Shown here: positions 35,825-44,322 of the stretch, piece by piece
Layout of the letters: every line of letters begins with the position of its first letter
How positions within the stretch are numbered: the stretch's first letter is position 1
DNA from: Lachnospiraceae bacterium
GTDB taxonomy: Bacteria; Bacillota; Clostridia; Lachnospirales; Lachnospiraceae
Assembly: GCA_009774615.1 (NCBI GenBank)
Contig: VSOC01000001.1
Coordinates: 33,952-97,951 of the forward strand
Length of the DNA stretch: 64,000 nt
Reading direction: 5' to 3'
The notes under the pieces: generated by a model
The model's input: only the letters and a program-made list of their open reading frames with translations
Database searches by the model: none
Told to the model about the DNA's origin: nothing
Made by a program: the position numbers and the translations under genes

Positions 35825-36391
35825 ATGGAAAACAAGCAGGATAAAATGAAATACCGCCTGGCGGATTCCATAAAGGAGTGTATGAAAACAATTCCTGTAG
35901 ATAAGATTACCGTTAAAAATATCGTTGAAGGCTGCGGCACGACCAGGCAGACTTTTTACCGGCATTTTCTGGATAAATATGATTTAATTAACTGGTATTT
36001 TGATAAACTGGTACTGGCATCGTTTGCGCAGATGGGGCAGGGGACTACGGTGTATGAAGGGTTAGTGAAGAAGTTTCATTTTATCCGGCAGGAGAGGGTG
36101 TTTTTTGCCGAGGCATTTCGATCTGACGACAGAAATTCATTAAAGGAACATGATTTTGATCTGATTTTGCAGTTTTACCTGGATAAGATGATGGAAAAAA
36201 CCGGATATCTGCCCGATGAGGAGATCCGTTTCCTGTTGGAGATGTATTGCCGGGGATCGGTGTATATGACGGTGAAATGGGTATTAACCGGGATGAAATC
36301 GACGCCGGAGGAGATAGCAAAGTCCCTGGTGGATGCCATGCCCGAGAAGCTGGGACGGGAATTTCGGGTGTTGGGGCTGATTGGGGTATAG
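35825..36391 (+). CDS. TetR/AcrR-family regulator (DhaS-like)
   Basis: A 188-aa regulator. The N-terminal HTH is in ITVKNIVEGCGTTRQTFYRH followed by FLDKYDLINWYFD, the form typical for the subgroup related to DhaS with a TetR_C tail. The C-terminal two thirds are helical and would bind ligand and dimerise. A hairpin terminator follows the stop. The next gene downstream is the fucO-type dehydrogenase, which has its own long upstream region, so regulation of that gene is possible but not shown. Confidence 0.88.
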   Translation: MENKQDKMKYRLADSIKECMKTIPVDKITVKNIVEGCGTTRQTFYRHFLDKYDLINWYFDKLVLASFAQMGQGTTVYEGLVKKFHFIRQERVFFAEAFRSDDRNSLKEHDFDLILQFYLDKMMEKTGYLPDEEIRFLLEMYCRGSVYMTVKWVLTGMKSTPEEIAKSLVDAMPEKLGREFRVLGLIGV

Positions 36392-36407
36392 CCATTTTTT
36401 CTGGAAG

Positions 36408-36440
36408 AGTTACAAATCCTGGGATCTGTAACTTCCTTTT
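36408..36440 (+). terminator. Terminator after the TetR gene
   Basis: AGTTACA (36408-36414) pairs with TGTAACT (36427-36433). The stem can extend through GGA/TCC with one bulge and is followed by TTTT at 36437-36440. Confidence 0.6.
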
Positions 36441-36511
36441 CCTGGAAGAGTTTGTTATACTATTAACAGATGGAATTTGGTGGTTTATGGTGGTTTAAAA
36501 CTGTCGGAACA

Positions 36512-36580
36512 GTAAAAGAAAAAAGGCCAAGACGGTAAAAGAAAAATTACCAAAACCGTAAAAGAAAAAATAACCAAATA
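36512..36580. repeat. Three tandem 23-bp repeats upstream of fucO
   Basis: GTAAAAGAAAAA recurs at 36512, 36535 and 36558 with a constant 23-bp period; the rest of each unit (AAGGCCAAGACG, TTACCAAAACC, ATAACCAAATA) is similar but diverged. The array ends 33 bp before the fucO start, so it lies in its 5' untranslated or promoter region. Confidence 0.65.
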
Positions 36581-36613
36581 ACAAAATAACAAAACAAGAA
36601 AAGGAGAAAAACG

Positions 36614-37762
36614 ATGGCAAACCGAATTGTATTGAATGAAACTTCTTATCATGGCGCGGGGGCGATTAAGGAGATTGCCGCAGAGGCAAAGGCAAGGGGG
36701 TTTAAGAAAGCCTTTGTCTGCTCGGACCCGGATTTAATTAAGTTCAATATGACGAAAAAGGTAACGGATGTGCTGGATGAGGCAGGTCTGGTTTATGAGA
36801 TATATTCCAATATCAAGGCAAATCCTACGATTGAGAATGTACAGACCGGTGTTGCAGCATTTAAAGCATCGGGAGCGGACTATCTTATCGCTATCGGCGG
36901 CGGATCTTCCATGGATACGGCGAAGGCGATTGGTGTTATTATTGCCAATCCGGAATTTGAAGATGTAAGAAGCTTAGAAGGCGTGGCACCGACGAAGAAT
37001 AAGTGCGTGCCGATTATTGCTGTTCCAACGACGGCAGGTACAGCGGCAGAGGTTACCATTAATTATGTAATTACCGATGCAGAGAAAAACCGCAAGATGG
37101 TCTGTGTGGACGTTCATGATATTCCGGTCGTAGCCGTAGTTGACCCGGAGATGATGGCTTCTATGCCCAAGGGACTGACCGCGGCAACCGGTATGGATGC
37201 CTTGACCCATGCCATTGAAGGCTATATCACCAAGGGCGCGTGGGAGATGACGGATATGTTCCACTTAAAGGCAATTGAAATCATCAGCAAATATCTGCGC
37301 GATGCGGTGAATAATACCCCCGAAGGGCGCACACAGATGGCACTGGGCCAGTACATTGCCGGCATGGGCTTTTCCAATGTAGGGCTTGGCATTGTTCATT
37401 CCATGGCACATCCGCTGGGCGCTTTATACGATACCCCGCACGGCGTGGCCAATGCAATTATCCTTCCTACGGTTATGGAGTATAATGCTTCGGCTACCGG
37501 CGACAAATATAAATATATTGCACAGGCTATGGGTGTAGAAGGAACGGAGAAGATGAGTCAGGAAGAATACCGAAAGGCGGCTGTTGACGCGGTGAAGAAG
37601 CTGTCGGAGGATGTGGGAATTCCTGCGGATTTGAAAGAGATTGTGAAGCCGGAGGATGTACAGTTCTTAGCAGAGTCTGCATTTGCTGACGCCTGCCGCC
37701 CCGGAAATCCAAGAGATACGTCCGTGGAAGAAATTAAGGCGCTGTATGAATCGCTGATGTAA
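36614..37762 (+). CDS. fucO: Iron-containing alcohol dehydrogenase (lactaldehyde reductase type)
   Basis: A 382-aa group III alcohol dehydrogenase that reduces an aldehyde such as lactaldehyde with NAD(P)H. AIGGGSSMDTAKAIG is the nucleotide-binding loop; PTTAGTAAEVT lines the site; the iron ligands lie in GMDALTHAIEGY and HSMAHPLGALYDTPHGVANA. Length is normal for FucO. AAGGAG precedes the ATG. It is a single-gene unit; no fucose or rhamnose genes are nearby, so the physiological aldehyde is unknown and the symbol reflects similarity only. Confidence 0.85.
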   Translation: MANRIVLNETSYHGAGAIKEIAAEAKARGFKKAFVCSDPDLIKFNMTKKVTDVLDEAGLVYEIYSNIKANPTIENVQTGVAAFKASGADYLIAIGGGSSMDTAKAIGVIIANPEFEDVRSLEGVAPTKNKCVPIIAVPTTAGTAAEVTINYVITDAEKNRKMVCVDVHDIPVVAVVDPEMMASMPKGLTAATGMDALTHAIEGYITKGAWEMTDMFHLKAIEIISKYLRDAVNNTPEGRTQMALGQYIAGMGFSNVGLGIVHSMAHPLGALYDTPHGVANAIILPTVMEYNASATGDKYKYIAQAMGVEGTEKMSQEEYRKAAVDAVKKLSEDVGIPADLKEIVKPEDVQFLAESAFADACRPGNPRDTSVEEIKALYESLM

Positions 37763-37785
37763 AAGCGATTTGCCTGCAATTCACC

Positions 37786-37814
37786 TTGACACACTTTCGT
37801 ATCTATGCTATTCT
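37786..37814 (+). promoter_or_regulatory. Promoter of the amidohydrolase gene
   Basis: Consensus TTGACA (37786-37791), 17-bp spacer and TATTCT (37809-37814). Transcription would start near 37821 and give a leader of about 180 bases. Confidence 0.7.
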
Positions 37815-37889
37815 ATAGGCAAAAGAAGTAACAGTTGCGGCTAGGATTTCTTTTTTATCTGACCGATAAGTTAAAAAAATTGATGGGCG

Positions 37890-37957
37890 TATACGAACAC
37901 GTAAGTCAGCGTATAGCAGATCAGTACAAGATTTTCTTTGTATTGATCTGCTTTTTT
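37890..37957 (+). promoter_or_regulatory. Structured leader with intrinsic terminator (candidate attenuator)
   Basis: Within the leader, TATACG (37890-37895) can pair with CGTATA (37910-37915). Directly after it GCAGATCAGTACAA (37916-37929) pairs with TTGTATTGATCTGC (37938-37951), followed by TTTTTT. The second hairpin is a strong intrinsic terminator placed 45 bases before the ATG of the amidohydrolase, where it would block that gene unless relieved. I could not match the leader to a known riboswitch class by eye. Confidence 0.6.
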
Positions 37958-38002
37958 ATTGCACAGAAGCTAAAGGATAATCATGAAAAGGAGGCTCATG
38001 GG

Positions 38003-39913
38003 ATGAAAAAAAAGATGTGGATAAGCATTACTCTGTTTGCGCTTATGGGAAGTTCAGTTCTTTCAGGATGCGGGACAAATGCAACCGTTCAGACATCAGG
38101 TGCTGTGGATGCAAGCGTGGTCGTTCAGACTTCCGATGATGCGGGTGCAAAGAAAGTAGCAGAGAAAGAGTCCGAATCATCAAAGGTACAGCCCGATGCA
38201 GAATCTTTGCAGGATTCAGCAAGGAACTCTGCTTTAGAAACTGCAGATTCTGTCTGGAAAAATGGTAAGATCCATACAGTTGATGCGAATAACTTGATTG
38301 TCGAGGCAATAGCGGTTAAAGATGGAAAAATTCTGTTTACAGGTTCAGATGCCGATGTAGAGGCTTATATTGGTGAGGAAACCAATGTGACTGATTTGGA
38401 GGGCAAAACAGTAATTCCGGGGTTGATAGATGCCCACACGCATGCTCCGGGAACGCTGATGTCAGAAATGTATGCAATTCCTGTTCCTAATACATCCGAT
38501 TTGGATGAGGTGCTTAGGGTGGTAAAGGAGTTTGTGGACAGCCATCCGGAGATGGACGCTTATTTTGGACGCGGTTATTCCAGTGCCATGGGAGATAGCA
38601 CCAGAGGACCAAAGAAGGAGTGGCTGGATGAAATAAGTCCCGATAAGCCGATTATTTTGCAGGAAACAGGAGGGCATAACTGGTGGATGAACAGCGCAGG
38701 ATTTGCCTTGGCTGGTATTACAAAGGATACGGTTCCCCAAGCCGGAAATATTTTTAAAGATCCGGAAACCGGGGAACTGTGGGGAAGTGTTGCAAATATT
38801 AAGGGGATTGAAATTCCCAAAGCAGAGTATACGGTTGAGCAATGGGAAACGGCAGTGGAAGTTTACCAGAATCAGCTTCACGAAATGGGCTATACCACGA
38901 TTGCTTCGATGTCGGGAGAAGTGACACCCAATCCGATTGAAGCTATTCACGCTTTGGATCAGGAAGGAAGGTTAAAGCTGCGGGTTAATGCCTCCCTGAC
39001 CATTTTTCCCGATAAGCCGATTGAAGAACAGTTGGATTATCTTGTGAAAAAGCGGGAAGAATATAAGTCACCATTGTTTGATGTAAGCTTTGCAAAGTTT
39101 TTTGCTGATGGTGCAGTAGAGGGCGCTACGGCAAATGTCAGTGAACCATATGTGGAAAAAACAGAGGATGGCAGGGATAATTATGGAAGTTTTTACTGGG
39201 ATTTGGAAACACTTCCGTCAGTATTTGAAGAAACGATGAAAAGAGGGCTTCAGGTTCATGTACATTCTATTGGTGATGAGGCGACTACACAGACATTGAA
39301 TGCTCTGGAGAAGGCACAAAAAGCACTTGGCGGACAGGATTACCGAAACGGAATTACCCATCTGCAGATTGTAAAGACAGAGGATTATGCAAGGTTTAAT
39401 AAACTGGGAGTCACTGCAGTGACAAATCCTTTCTGGCATTTGAAAGAACCAGACTGGTGGGAACCTGTGGAAAAAGCAGTTCTTGGTGATGAACGGGCAA
39501 ACCAGGAATACCCGGCAAAATCCCTTTATGAAGCGAAAGCGGTTATTGCCTGTGCTTCGGACGGCGTTTCCACTCCCGATCCATGGCCTATGCGTGCGAT
39601 TGAAGCAGGGGTTACACGGAATTTAAATGATCCGGATTATTATGGTGTTGAGGATATTCATGATATGGATGATCCGACCTGTCTTTTAAATGCCGGGGAA
39701 CGCCTTTCCGTTGAAGAAATGGTTCGCTGTTTTACGATTAACGGAGCATATTCAATGTTCAGAGAAAAGGAAACGGGTTCACTTGAAACCGGAAAATATG
39801 CTGATTTTTTGATTTTGGATCAGGATATTTTTACCATTGACCCGCTGCAAATCAATGAAACAACTGTACTTTATACGATTTTTAACGGAGAAGTAGTTTT
39901 TTCCAGGGAATAG
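38003..39913 (+). CDS. Lipoprotein amidohydrolase, YtcJ-like
   Basis: A 636-aa secreted metal-dependent amidohydrolase. I start at 38003, eight bases after AAGGAGG; this gives a proper lipoprotein signal, MKKKMWISITLFALMG then SSVLSGCG with the lipid-anchored cysteine. A serine- and glutamate-rich linker runs to about residue 75. The catalytic domain has IDAHTHAPG (HxH metal site), VHVHSIGDEA and CASDGVSTPD, as in the YtcJ branch of TIM-barrel amidohydrolases. It probably faces the outside and hydrolyses an amide or related bond; the substrate is unknown. A further in-frame stretch to 37835 is open only because the leader lacks stops. A two-component gene pair follows. Confidence 0.88.
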   Translation: MKKKMWISITLFALMGSSVLSGCGTNATVQTSGAVDASVVVQTSDDAGAKKVAEKESESSKVQPDAESLQDSARNSALETADSVWKNGKIHTVDANNLIVEAIAVKDGKILFTGSDADVEAYIGEETNVTDLEGKTVIPGLIDAHTHAPGTLMSEMYAIPVPNTSDLDEVLRVVKEFVDSHPEMDAYFGRGYSSAMGDSTRGPKKEWLDEISPDKPIILQETGGHNWWMNSAGFALAGITKDTVPQAGNIFKDPETGELWGSVANIKGIEIPKAEYTVEQWETAVEVYQNQLHEMGYTTIASMSGEVTPNPIEAIHALDQEGRLKLRVNASLTIFPDKPIEEQLDYLVKKREEYKSPLFDVSFAKFFADGAVEGATANVSEPYVEKTEDGRDNYGSFYWDLETLPSVFEETMKRGLQVHVHSIGDEATTQTLNALEKAQKALGGQDYRNGITHLQIVKTEDYARFNKLGVTAVTNPFWHLKEPDWWEPVEKAVLGDERANQEYPAKSLYEAKAVIACASDGVSTPDPWPMRAIEAGVTRNLNDPDYYGVEDIHDMDDPTCLLNAGERLSVEEMVRCFTINGAYSMFREKETGSLETGKYADFLILDQDIFTIDPLQINETTVLYTIFNGEVVFSRE

Positions 39914-39922
39914 TGGTATAAT
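39914..39922 (+). promoter_or_regulatory. Extended -10 promoter element of the two-component operon
   Basis: TGG-TATAAT (39914-39922) is an extended -10 box starting right after the amidohydrolase stop, about 80 bases before the kinase ATG. No clear -35 hexamer is needed for this promoter type. Confidence 0.5.
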
Positions 39923-40003
39923 CCTGAAATACGTCCTTTTTTGCAGCTGTGCAGACAAAGGAAAAGATAAAATCAAATAAAGCATTTACTGGGGGAATCA
40001 ACA

Positions 40004-41785
40004 ATGCGAAAGGTATTTTTTACAGCGCTTCTTTCCATTATTCTTTGTTCTGGTGCAGCTGCCCTGATTACTGGAAGTGTACTTTTTTTCATGGGATTCC
40101 ATATTTATGAGCAGGAAGCGAAGGAACGTTTGATAGGATTGGTGAATACAAAGGCAAGAGAAGTGAACCTTCTTCTGGCCGATGCAGAGAGCGTGGTCGA
40201 TACATTGGCAGGTGAAGTATCTCAGATGTTTACCTATCAGGAATTCCCCCAGTCTTCTCCGGAATATCTGCTGCAAAAGGAAATACTGGATCGCACGATC
40301 TTGGTGGTTCTTGAGGAAAATGAACATCTTGCCGGACTGTTTTTTTCATTTAATCCCAGACTTTATAATGGACGGGAAGAAATCTGGTATATCTGGGAGG
40401 ACGGTCAGGTGGAAAAGCTGGATGTGGCAGAAGAAGCAGGAAGCTGGTTTTTAGAGGGAAATCCTAGTGTAGATTATTACTATAAAGCGATTGCCAATGA
40501 CTCCTATTGGACAGGCTATACATGGGAGCCGGATTTAAAAAATAATACCGGAGCATATACGGCAACCTATGGCAGAGCTGTTTATGATCGGGATGGGATG
40601 CTCCTTGGGGTTGCAGGGGCAGATATTTATGTGGACGATCTGATGGATATTTTAAAGGGAATTTCCCTGAAAGGTTCAGGCATTGTTGCTTTGTATGACA
40701 GTAATGTACAGTATGTTGCCGGAAATATAGAAAATGCTTCCCTGCCGTTCCATCCGGAAAATTTACAGAAGGAAATTCAGATAAGCCAGGAGGGAGCAGC
40801 AGCATTTGATTATACGGATGCAGAGGGAAAGGAATATCTTGGAGCGTATTCTTTTTTTGACAATGGCTGGCTCCCTTTGATTCTCCAACCCCGTTCTGTG
40901 GTGTTGGAACCGTTTTTTAATTTGAAAAATATTTTTATTATTACCCTTGTATTTACGGCTACCGCAATAATAATTTATATAATTATTTTTTCTGTAACCA
41001 GTGTACGAACAGCATTAAAAGCAGATGAAGCAAAGACGATTATGCTGATCAGCCAATCCCGGCAGGCTAAGGTCGGGGAGATGGTGGGCAATATTTCCCA
41101 TCAGTTTAAGCAGCCGCTGAATTTAATGAATATAACGCTTTCCAATATGAAATATCTGCTGCACGATGTTGAAGGGCAGGAAAAAGGTGACAGTGCAGAG
41201 GAGCTTTTTTCTGAGGTGGAAAAATTACAGACCTGTATACGCACGCTGTCAGAAACGATTGATGATTTTGCAGGTTTTCTCCGCCCGGACAGAAGCCCTG
41301 TTTTATTTTCACTGAAAAAGGAGATTTTAAAGGCTGCTGGTTTTATGGAGGATATTATCCGTATTCACTGCATTTCGCTTGTGATTGACCTTGCAGATGA
41401 ATTGACCATGACTGGTTTTCGTAATGAATTCTGCCAGTGCATGATTAATTTGTTAAATAATGCCTGCGACAGCATCCGTACCCTGCCTTTAGATGAACGG
41501 AAAATTCGGATTACCGGGTGGAACGAGGATAAAGGGAATATTTTGCATCTTACAATCATCAATGGCGGGGGACCGCTGCCCGATTCCGTCCTGCAGCAGA
41601 TTGCAACACCTTATTTTACGACAAAAGCGGAAATGGGGGGAACAGGGCTGGGGGTTTATCTGACGAAACAAATGCTGGAGCACCATTTTCACGGAACGAT
41701 CACATATAAAAATCATGGGAGCGATATTGTCTGTCACCTGACTTTTTTGCTCCCTTCTTCTGCAGACGAAAGGAAGAATGGATGA
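40004..41785 (+). CDS. Sensor histidine kinase with extracellular Cache-type domain
   Basis: A 593-aa kinase. One membrane segment lies near residues 7-32, then an outside domain of about 270 residues with Cache features (WTGYTWEPDLKNNTGAYTAT, YGRAVYDRDG, LGVAGADIYVDDL), and a second membrane segment near 305-330. The phospho-acceptor is H366 in NISHQFKQPLNLMNI. The ATPase part has LLNNACDSI (N-box) and GGTGLGVYLTKQML (G2). No HAMP domain is evident. Cache domains bind small metabolites such as amino acids or organic acids. The response regulator gene overlaps its stop by four bases (ATGA), so the two form a pair. Confidence 0.9.
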   Translation: MRKVFFTALLSIILCSGAAALITGSVLFFMGFHIYEQEAKERLIGLVNTKAREVNLLLADAESVVDTLAGEVSQMFTYQEFPQSSPEYLLQKEILDRTILVVLEENEHLAGLFFSFNPRLYNGREEIWYIWEDGQVEKLDVAEEAGSWFLEGNPSVDYYYKAIANDSYWTGYTWEPDLKNNTGAYTATYGRAVYDRDGMLLGVAGADIYVDDLMDILKGISLKGSGIVALYDSNVQYVAGNIENASLPFHPENLQKEIQISQEGAAAFDYTDAEGKEYLGAYSFFDNGWLPLILQPRSVVLEPFFNLKNIFIITLVFTATAIIIYIIIFSVTSVRTALKADEAKTIMLISQSRQAKVGEMVGNISHQFKQPLNLMNITLSNMKYLLHDVEGQEKGDSAEELFSEVEKLQTCIRTLSETIDDFAGFLRPDRSPVLFSLKKEILKAAGFMEDIIRIHCISLVIDLADELTMTGFRNEFCQCMINLLNNACDSIRTLPLDERKIRITGWNEDKGNILHLTIINGGGPLPDSVLQQIATPYFTTKAEMGGTGLGVYLTKQMLEHHFHGTITYKNHGSDIVCHLTFLLPSSADERKNG

Positions 41786-42543
41786 TGAATGCTTTAAAAC
41801 AAATGAAACTTCTTTATGTCGAGGATGATGAGGATACCCGTATGGCATTGACACAACTCCTCAAACGGATGGGAGCAAAGGTTTTTGCCGCAGGAAACGG
41901 GGAAGAAGGACTGGAAATTTTTCATAAGGTTTCTCCGGATATTTTAATTGTCGATTTGATTTTACCGCAGATTAGCGGCGTGGAGATGCTGCGTCAGATT
42001 CGGAAAGCGGATCAGGAAATAAAAGTTATTGTGACCTCTACCGTAAGCATGGTGGATACCATTATCAATGTGGTTGATTTAAAAATTGCGCACTATATGT
42101 TAAAACCTATTGATGTGGAAGGGCTGGAAGAACGGCTGAAAACGCTTGCTGAAGAAATTGTACAGAAACGGGGACAGCAGCTTTCGGATACACAAGTAGA
42201 ATTATTAAAAAATAAGCGGTTAATTGAAGCAGATCTCAGGAAAGAATTTTTTCGTATTATAAAAACTTGTCAGGGGAGAGGGGCTAAAGATATACTTGTT
42301 TTTTTTCAGGGCAATACATTGGATATTACCATCCAGGACAGCCTTACTCCAATGGAAAAGGTTTTGCTGTCCCAATCCCGCAATGCCAGTTTTGTTGAGC
42401 ATTTCCGCCAGAATTTTTATCACTGTATTGAGAATCAGTTTACTGAAGTGATTCAAAACGTAACGAAAACCCGTCCGTCACTTAGTTTGGTTAAAGTTAA
42501 TGTGTGGAAGGGCGTGGATAAACTGTGCTTTGTGCTGCAATAA
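41782..42543 (+). CDS. Response regulator with DUF2294-like output domain
   Basis: A 253-aa protein. Residues 8-125 are a receiver domain: YVEDDEDTRMALTQLL (acidic pocket), D58 in ILIVDLILPQISG (phospho-acceptor), VTSTVSM and the lysine in HYMLKPIDV. There is no DNA-binding domain. The C-terminal part (RKEFFRIIKTCQGRGAKDIL, TLDITIQDSLTPMEKVLLSQ, VKVNVWKGVDKLCFVL) follows the DUF2294 pattern, a small domain otherwise seen as a stand-alone protein linked to Na+-translocating functions. The Mrp-type cation antiporter operon starts about 200 bases downstream, so a signal acting on ion transport is an attractive inference. Confidence 0.8.
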   Translation: MMNALKQMKLLYVEDDEDTRMALTQLLKRMGAKVFAAGNGEEGLEIFHKVSPDILIVDLILPQISGVEMLRQIRKADQEIKVIVTSTVSMVDTIINVVDLKIAHYMLKPIDVEGLEERLKTLAEEIVQKRGQQLSDTQVELLKNKRLIEADLRKEFFRIIKTCQGRGAKDILVFFQGNTLDITIQDSLTPMEKVLLSQSRNASFVEHFRQNFYHCIENQFTEVIQNVTKTRPSLSLVKVNVWKGVDKLCFVLQ

Positions 42544-42659
42544 CTGTCTTTTAACCTATTTCAAGCTGCAACAGCAGCATAGGATGACGGAAAAGTAACA
42601 AAATGGATTCCGAGTTTCCTTTGACCAGTATACTTCCGAACTATTTTCATCTTTTTAAC

Positions 42660-42688
42660 TTGCAGTCCCCATCAATCGGGTTTATAAT
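42660..42688 (+). promoter_or_regulatory. Promoter of the Mrp-like operon
   Basis: TTGCAG (42660-42665), 17-bp spacer, consensus TATAAT (42683-42688). The start site would lie near 42695, giving a 50-base leader with AGGAGG at 42728-42733. Confidence 0.7.
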
Positions 42689-42744
42689 GGAAGCGATATA
42701 CAGGGGATGTTTTATCATTTGCAAAGTTAGGAGGATCTGTGCCC

Positions 42745-43221
42745 ATGTTTTTTCTGTTTTTTTTTGTATGGATCATTCTCAATGGCAGGATAACTGTGGA
42801 AATTGTTATCTTTGGTCTGATCTTATCGGCAGTTTTATTTTATTTTATCTGCCGTTTTATGGATTACAGCATGAAAAAAGAATTGATGCTGTTCCATCTT
42901 ATTCCTCTTTTTTTCCAGTATTTTTATGTTTTAATTCAAGAAATTGTTAAGGCCAATCTTTGTGTCCTGAAAATAATTATTTCGCCGGAGATTCAGCCGG
43001 AGCCTGCTCTGGTGTATTTCGGTACAGATCTTCAAAGTGAACTGTCCAAGGTGATTCTGGCAAATTCCATCACACTTACGCCGGGAACCATTACGGTTTC
43101 CCTGGAAGATAACCGTTTCTGCGTACATTGCCTGGATCGTGAACTGGCAGAGGGCATGGAGAACTCGGTATTTGTGGAACTGTTAAAGAAAATGGAGGCA
43201 GAGGAAAGAAAATGGAGATAA
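42745..43221 (+). CDS. mrpE: Mrp-type antiporter subunit E
   Basis: A 158-aa membrane protein of the MnhE/MrpE family, with two to three hydrophobic segments at the front (MFFLFFFVWIILNG) and a soluble tail containing ITLTPGTITVSLEDNRFCVH, the most conserved part of the family. Start at the ATG at 42745, ten bases after AGGAGG; a GTG two codons earlier is closer than usual to the site. First gene of an eleven-gene antiporter operon; the stop overlaps mrpF. Confidence 0.88.
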   Translation: MFFLFFFVWIILNGRITVEIVIFGLILSAVLFYFICRFMDYSMKKELMLFHLIPLFFQYFYVLIQEIVKANLCVLKIIISPEIQPEPALVYFGTDLQSELSKVILANSITLTPGTITVSLEDNRFCVHCLDRELAEGMENSVFVELLKKMEAEERKWR

Positions 43222-43682
43222 TCGGACAGGCTTACCAGGGGCTTTTTGTGGCAGCGATCCTGCTTTTGGCGTTTCTTATCCTAATCAGTATCCTTCGCTC
43301 AGTGATAGGGCCAAGGATTGCCGATCGGATTATTGCTATCAATATGATTGGAACGATGATTATTATGATCATCGCTGTACTGTCCGTAATGCTTGACCAG
43401 AATTATTTAGTGGATATTTGTCTGATTTATGCGATGATAAGCTTCCTTGGCGTTGTTGTGCTCTGTAAAATTTATACCGGTGTTTATCTGCAGAAAAAGG
43501 GCAGGAAGGCAACCCTGGAGGCTGTTATGGAAAATATTCGTATCCAGCAGCAAAATAACTGTGCCTGTCAGCATGACGATAATACCAGGCAGCATGACGA
43601 TAATACCAGGCAGCAGGGCAGTTCAGACAGTTCTGCTATTGCTGCTTCAACACAAAATCAAAGCGAAAAGGAGGGCGAATAG
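43212..43682 (+). CDS. mrpF: Mrp-type antiporter subunit F with an unusual polar tail
   Basis: A 156-aa protein whose first 95 residues are MrpF: three hydrophobic helices with VIGPRIADRIIAINMIG and DICLIYAMISFLGVVVLCK. Normal MrpF ends there. The last 50 residues are a glutamine-, aspartate- and histidine-rich tail with QHDDNTR repeated twice, encoded by a 21-bp tandem duplication, then serine/alanine-rich sequence. It would extend into the cytoplasm. Three bases separate it from mrpG. Confidence 0.88.
   Translation: MEIIGQAYQGLFVAAILLLAFLILISILRSVIGPRIADRIIAINMIGTMIIMIIAVLSVMLDQNYLVDICLIYAMISFLGVVVLCKIYTGVYLQKKGRKATLEAVMENIRIQQQNNCACQHDDNTRQHDDNTRQQGSSDSSAIAASTQNQSEKEGE
43569..43610 (+). 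repeat. 21-bp tandem duplication inside mrpF
   Basis: Two identical copies of a 21-bp unit starting CAGCATGACGATAATACCAG, in frame (each encodes QHDDNTR), followed by a partial third start CAGCA. Identity suggests recent expansion or slippage. Confidence 0.85.
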
Positions 43683-43684
43683 GG

Positions 43685-44065
43685 ATGTTTTTTGCATGGT
43701 GTAAATTTGCGGCTGCGGCGCTCTGCCTTTGCATGGGCCTTATCTTTATGGTACTGGCGGTGTTTGGTGTAAACCGTTTTCACCAGGCATTAAACCGGAT
43801 GCACGCGGCGGCTATGGGGGATACACTGGGAATTTTATTTATCTTTGCCGGGTTAATGATTATCCGCGGCTTTTCTTTGGACTCTCTAAAGCTTTTTCTG
43901 GTCATTCTCTTTTTCTGGATGGCAAGCCCCGTTTCCGGTCATATGATTAGCCGCTTAGAGGCAATGACGGATGAGCATTTAGGAGAAATACAGATTATTG
44001 ACGGCATGGACAGAGAAAATGAAAAAGCGCAGAATGAGGCAGCAGAGGGGGATGGTAAAGGATGA
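43685..44065 (+). CDS. mrpG: Mrp-type antiporter subunit G
   Basis: A 126-aa membrane protein of the MnhG/PhaG family. Three hydrophobic segments; VNRFHQALNRMHAAAMGDTL is the family signature, and FFWMASPVSGHMISR is the conserved end of helix three. A charged 30-residue tail follows. Coupled to the next gene by a four-base overlap (ATGA). In Mrp complexes E, F and G are small subunits needed for assembly and cation transport. Confidence 0.9.
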   Translation: MFFAWCKFAAAALCLCMGLIFMVLAVFGVNRFHQALNRMHAAAMGDTLGILFIFAGLMIIRGFSLDSLKLFLVILFFWMASPVSGHMISRLEAMTDEHLGEIQIIDGMDRENEKAQNEAAEGDGKG

Positions 44066-44322
44066 AAATTTTTGAAGTGATTTTGCTGTTAGGCTTGATT
44101 GCCTGTTCGGTTGCCGTTGGGCTGACGAAGGATTTGCTGACTTCGATTGTTATTTTTATGTCCTACAGTCTGATCATGTGCGTGATCTGGGTGCTTCTGC
44201 AGTCGCCGGATCTTGCCATCACCGAGGCAGCGGTGGGTGCGGGAGTGACCAGTATTTTGTTTTTTATTACACTGAAAAAAATCAGGGCAATCCAGAAGGA
44301 GGGTCAGGATGAGCAGAACTAA
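44062..44322 (+). CDS. MbhD-like subunit (MrpA C-terminal segment as a separate gene)
   Basis: An 86-aa membrane protein corresponding to the MbhD-type domain that in MrpA is fused behind the NuoL-like part. MSYSLIMCVIWVLLQSPDLA then ITEAAVGAGVTSILFFITLK are characteristic (P-D-L-A-x-T-E-A motif). Here it is an independent gene, as in archaeal membrane-bound hydrogenases and related complexes. It overlaps mrpG at the start and the next gene at the end. Confidence 0.85.
   Translation: MKIFEVILLLGLIACSVAVGLTKDLLTSIVIFMSYSLIMCVIWVLLQSPDLAITEAAVGAGVTSILFFITLKKIRAIQKEGQDEQN

Noticed and set aside
36512..36580. CRISPR array
   Set aside because: Only three short, diverged units with no unique spacers; a simple tandem repeat.
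37835..38002. N-terminal extension of the amidohydrolase
   Set aside because: The extension covers a promoter leader and an intrinsic terminator; the lipoprotein signal and AAGGAGG place the start at 38003.
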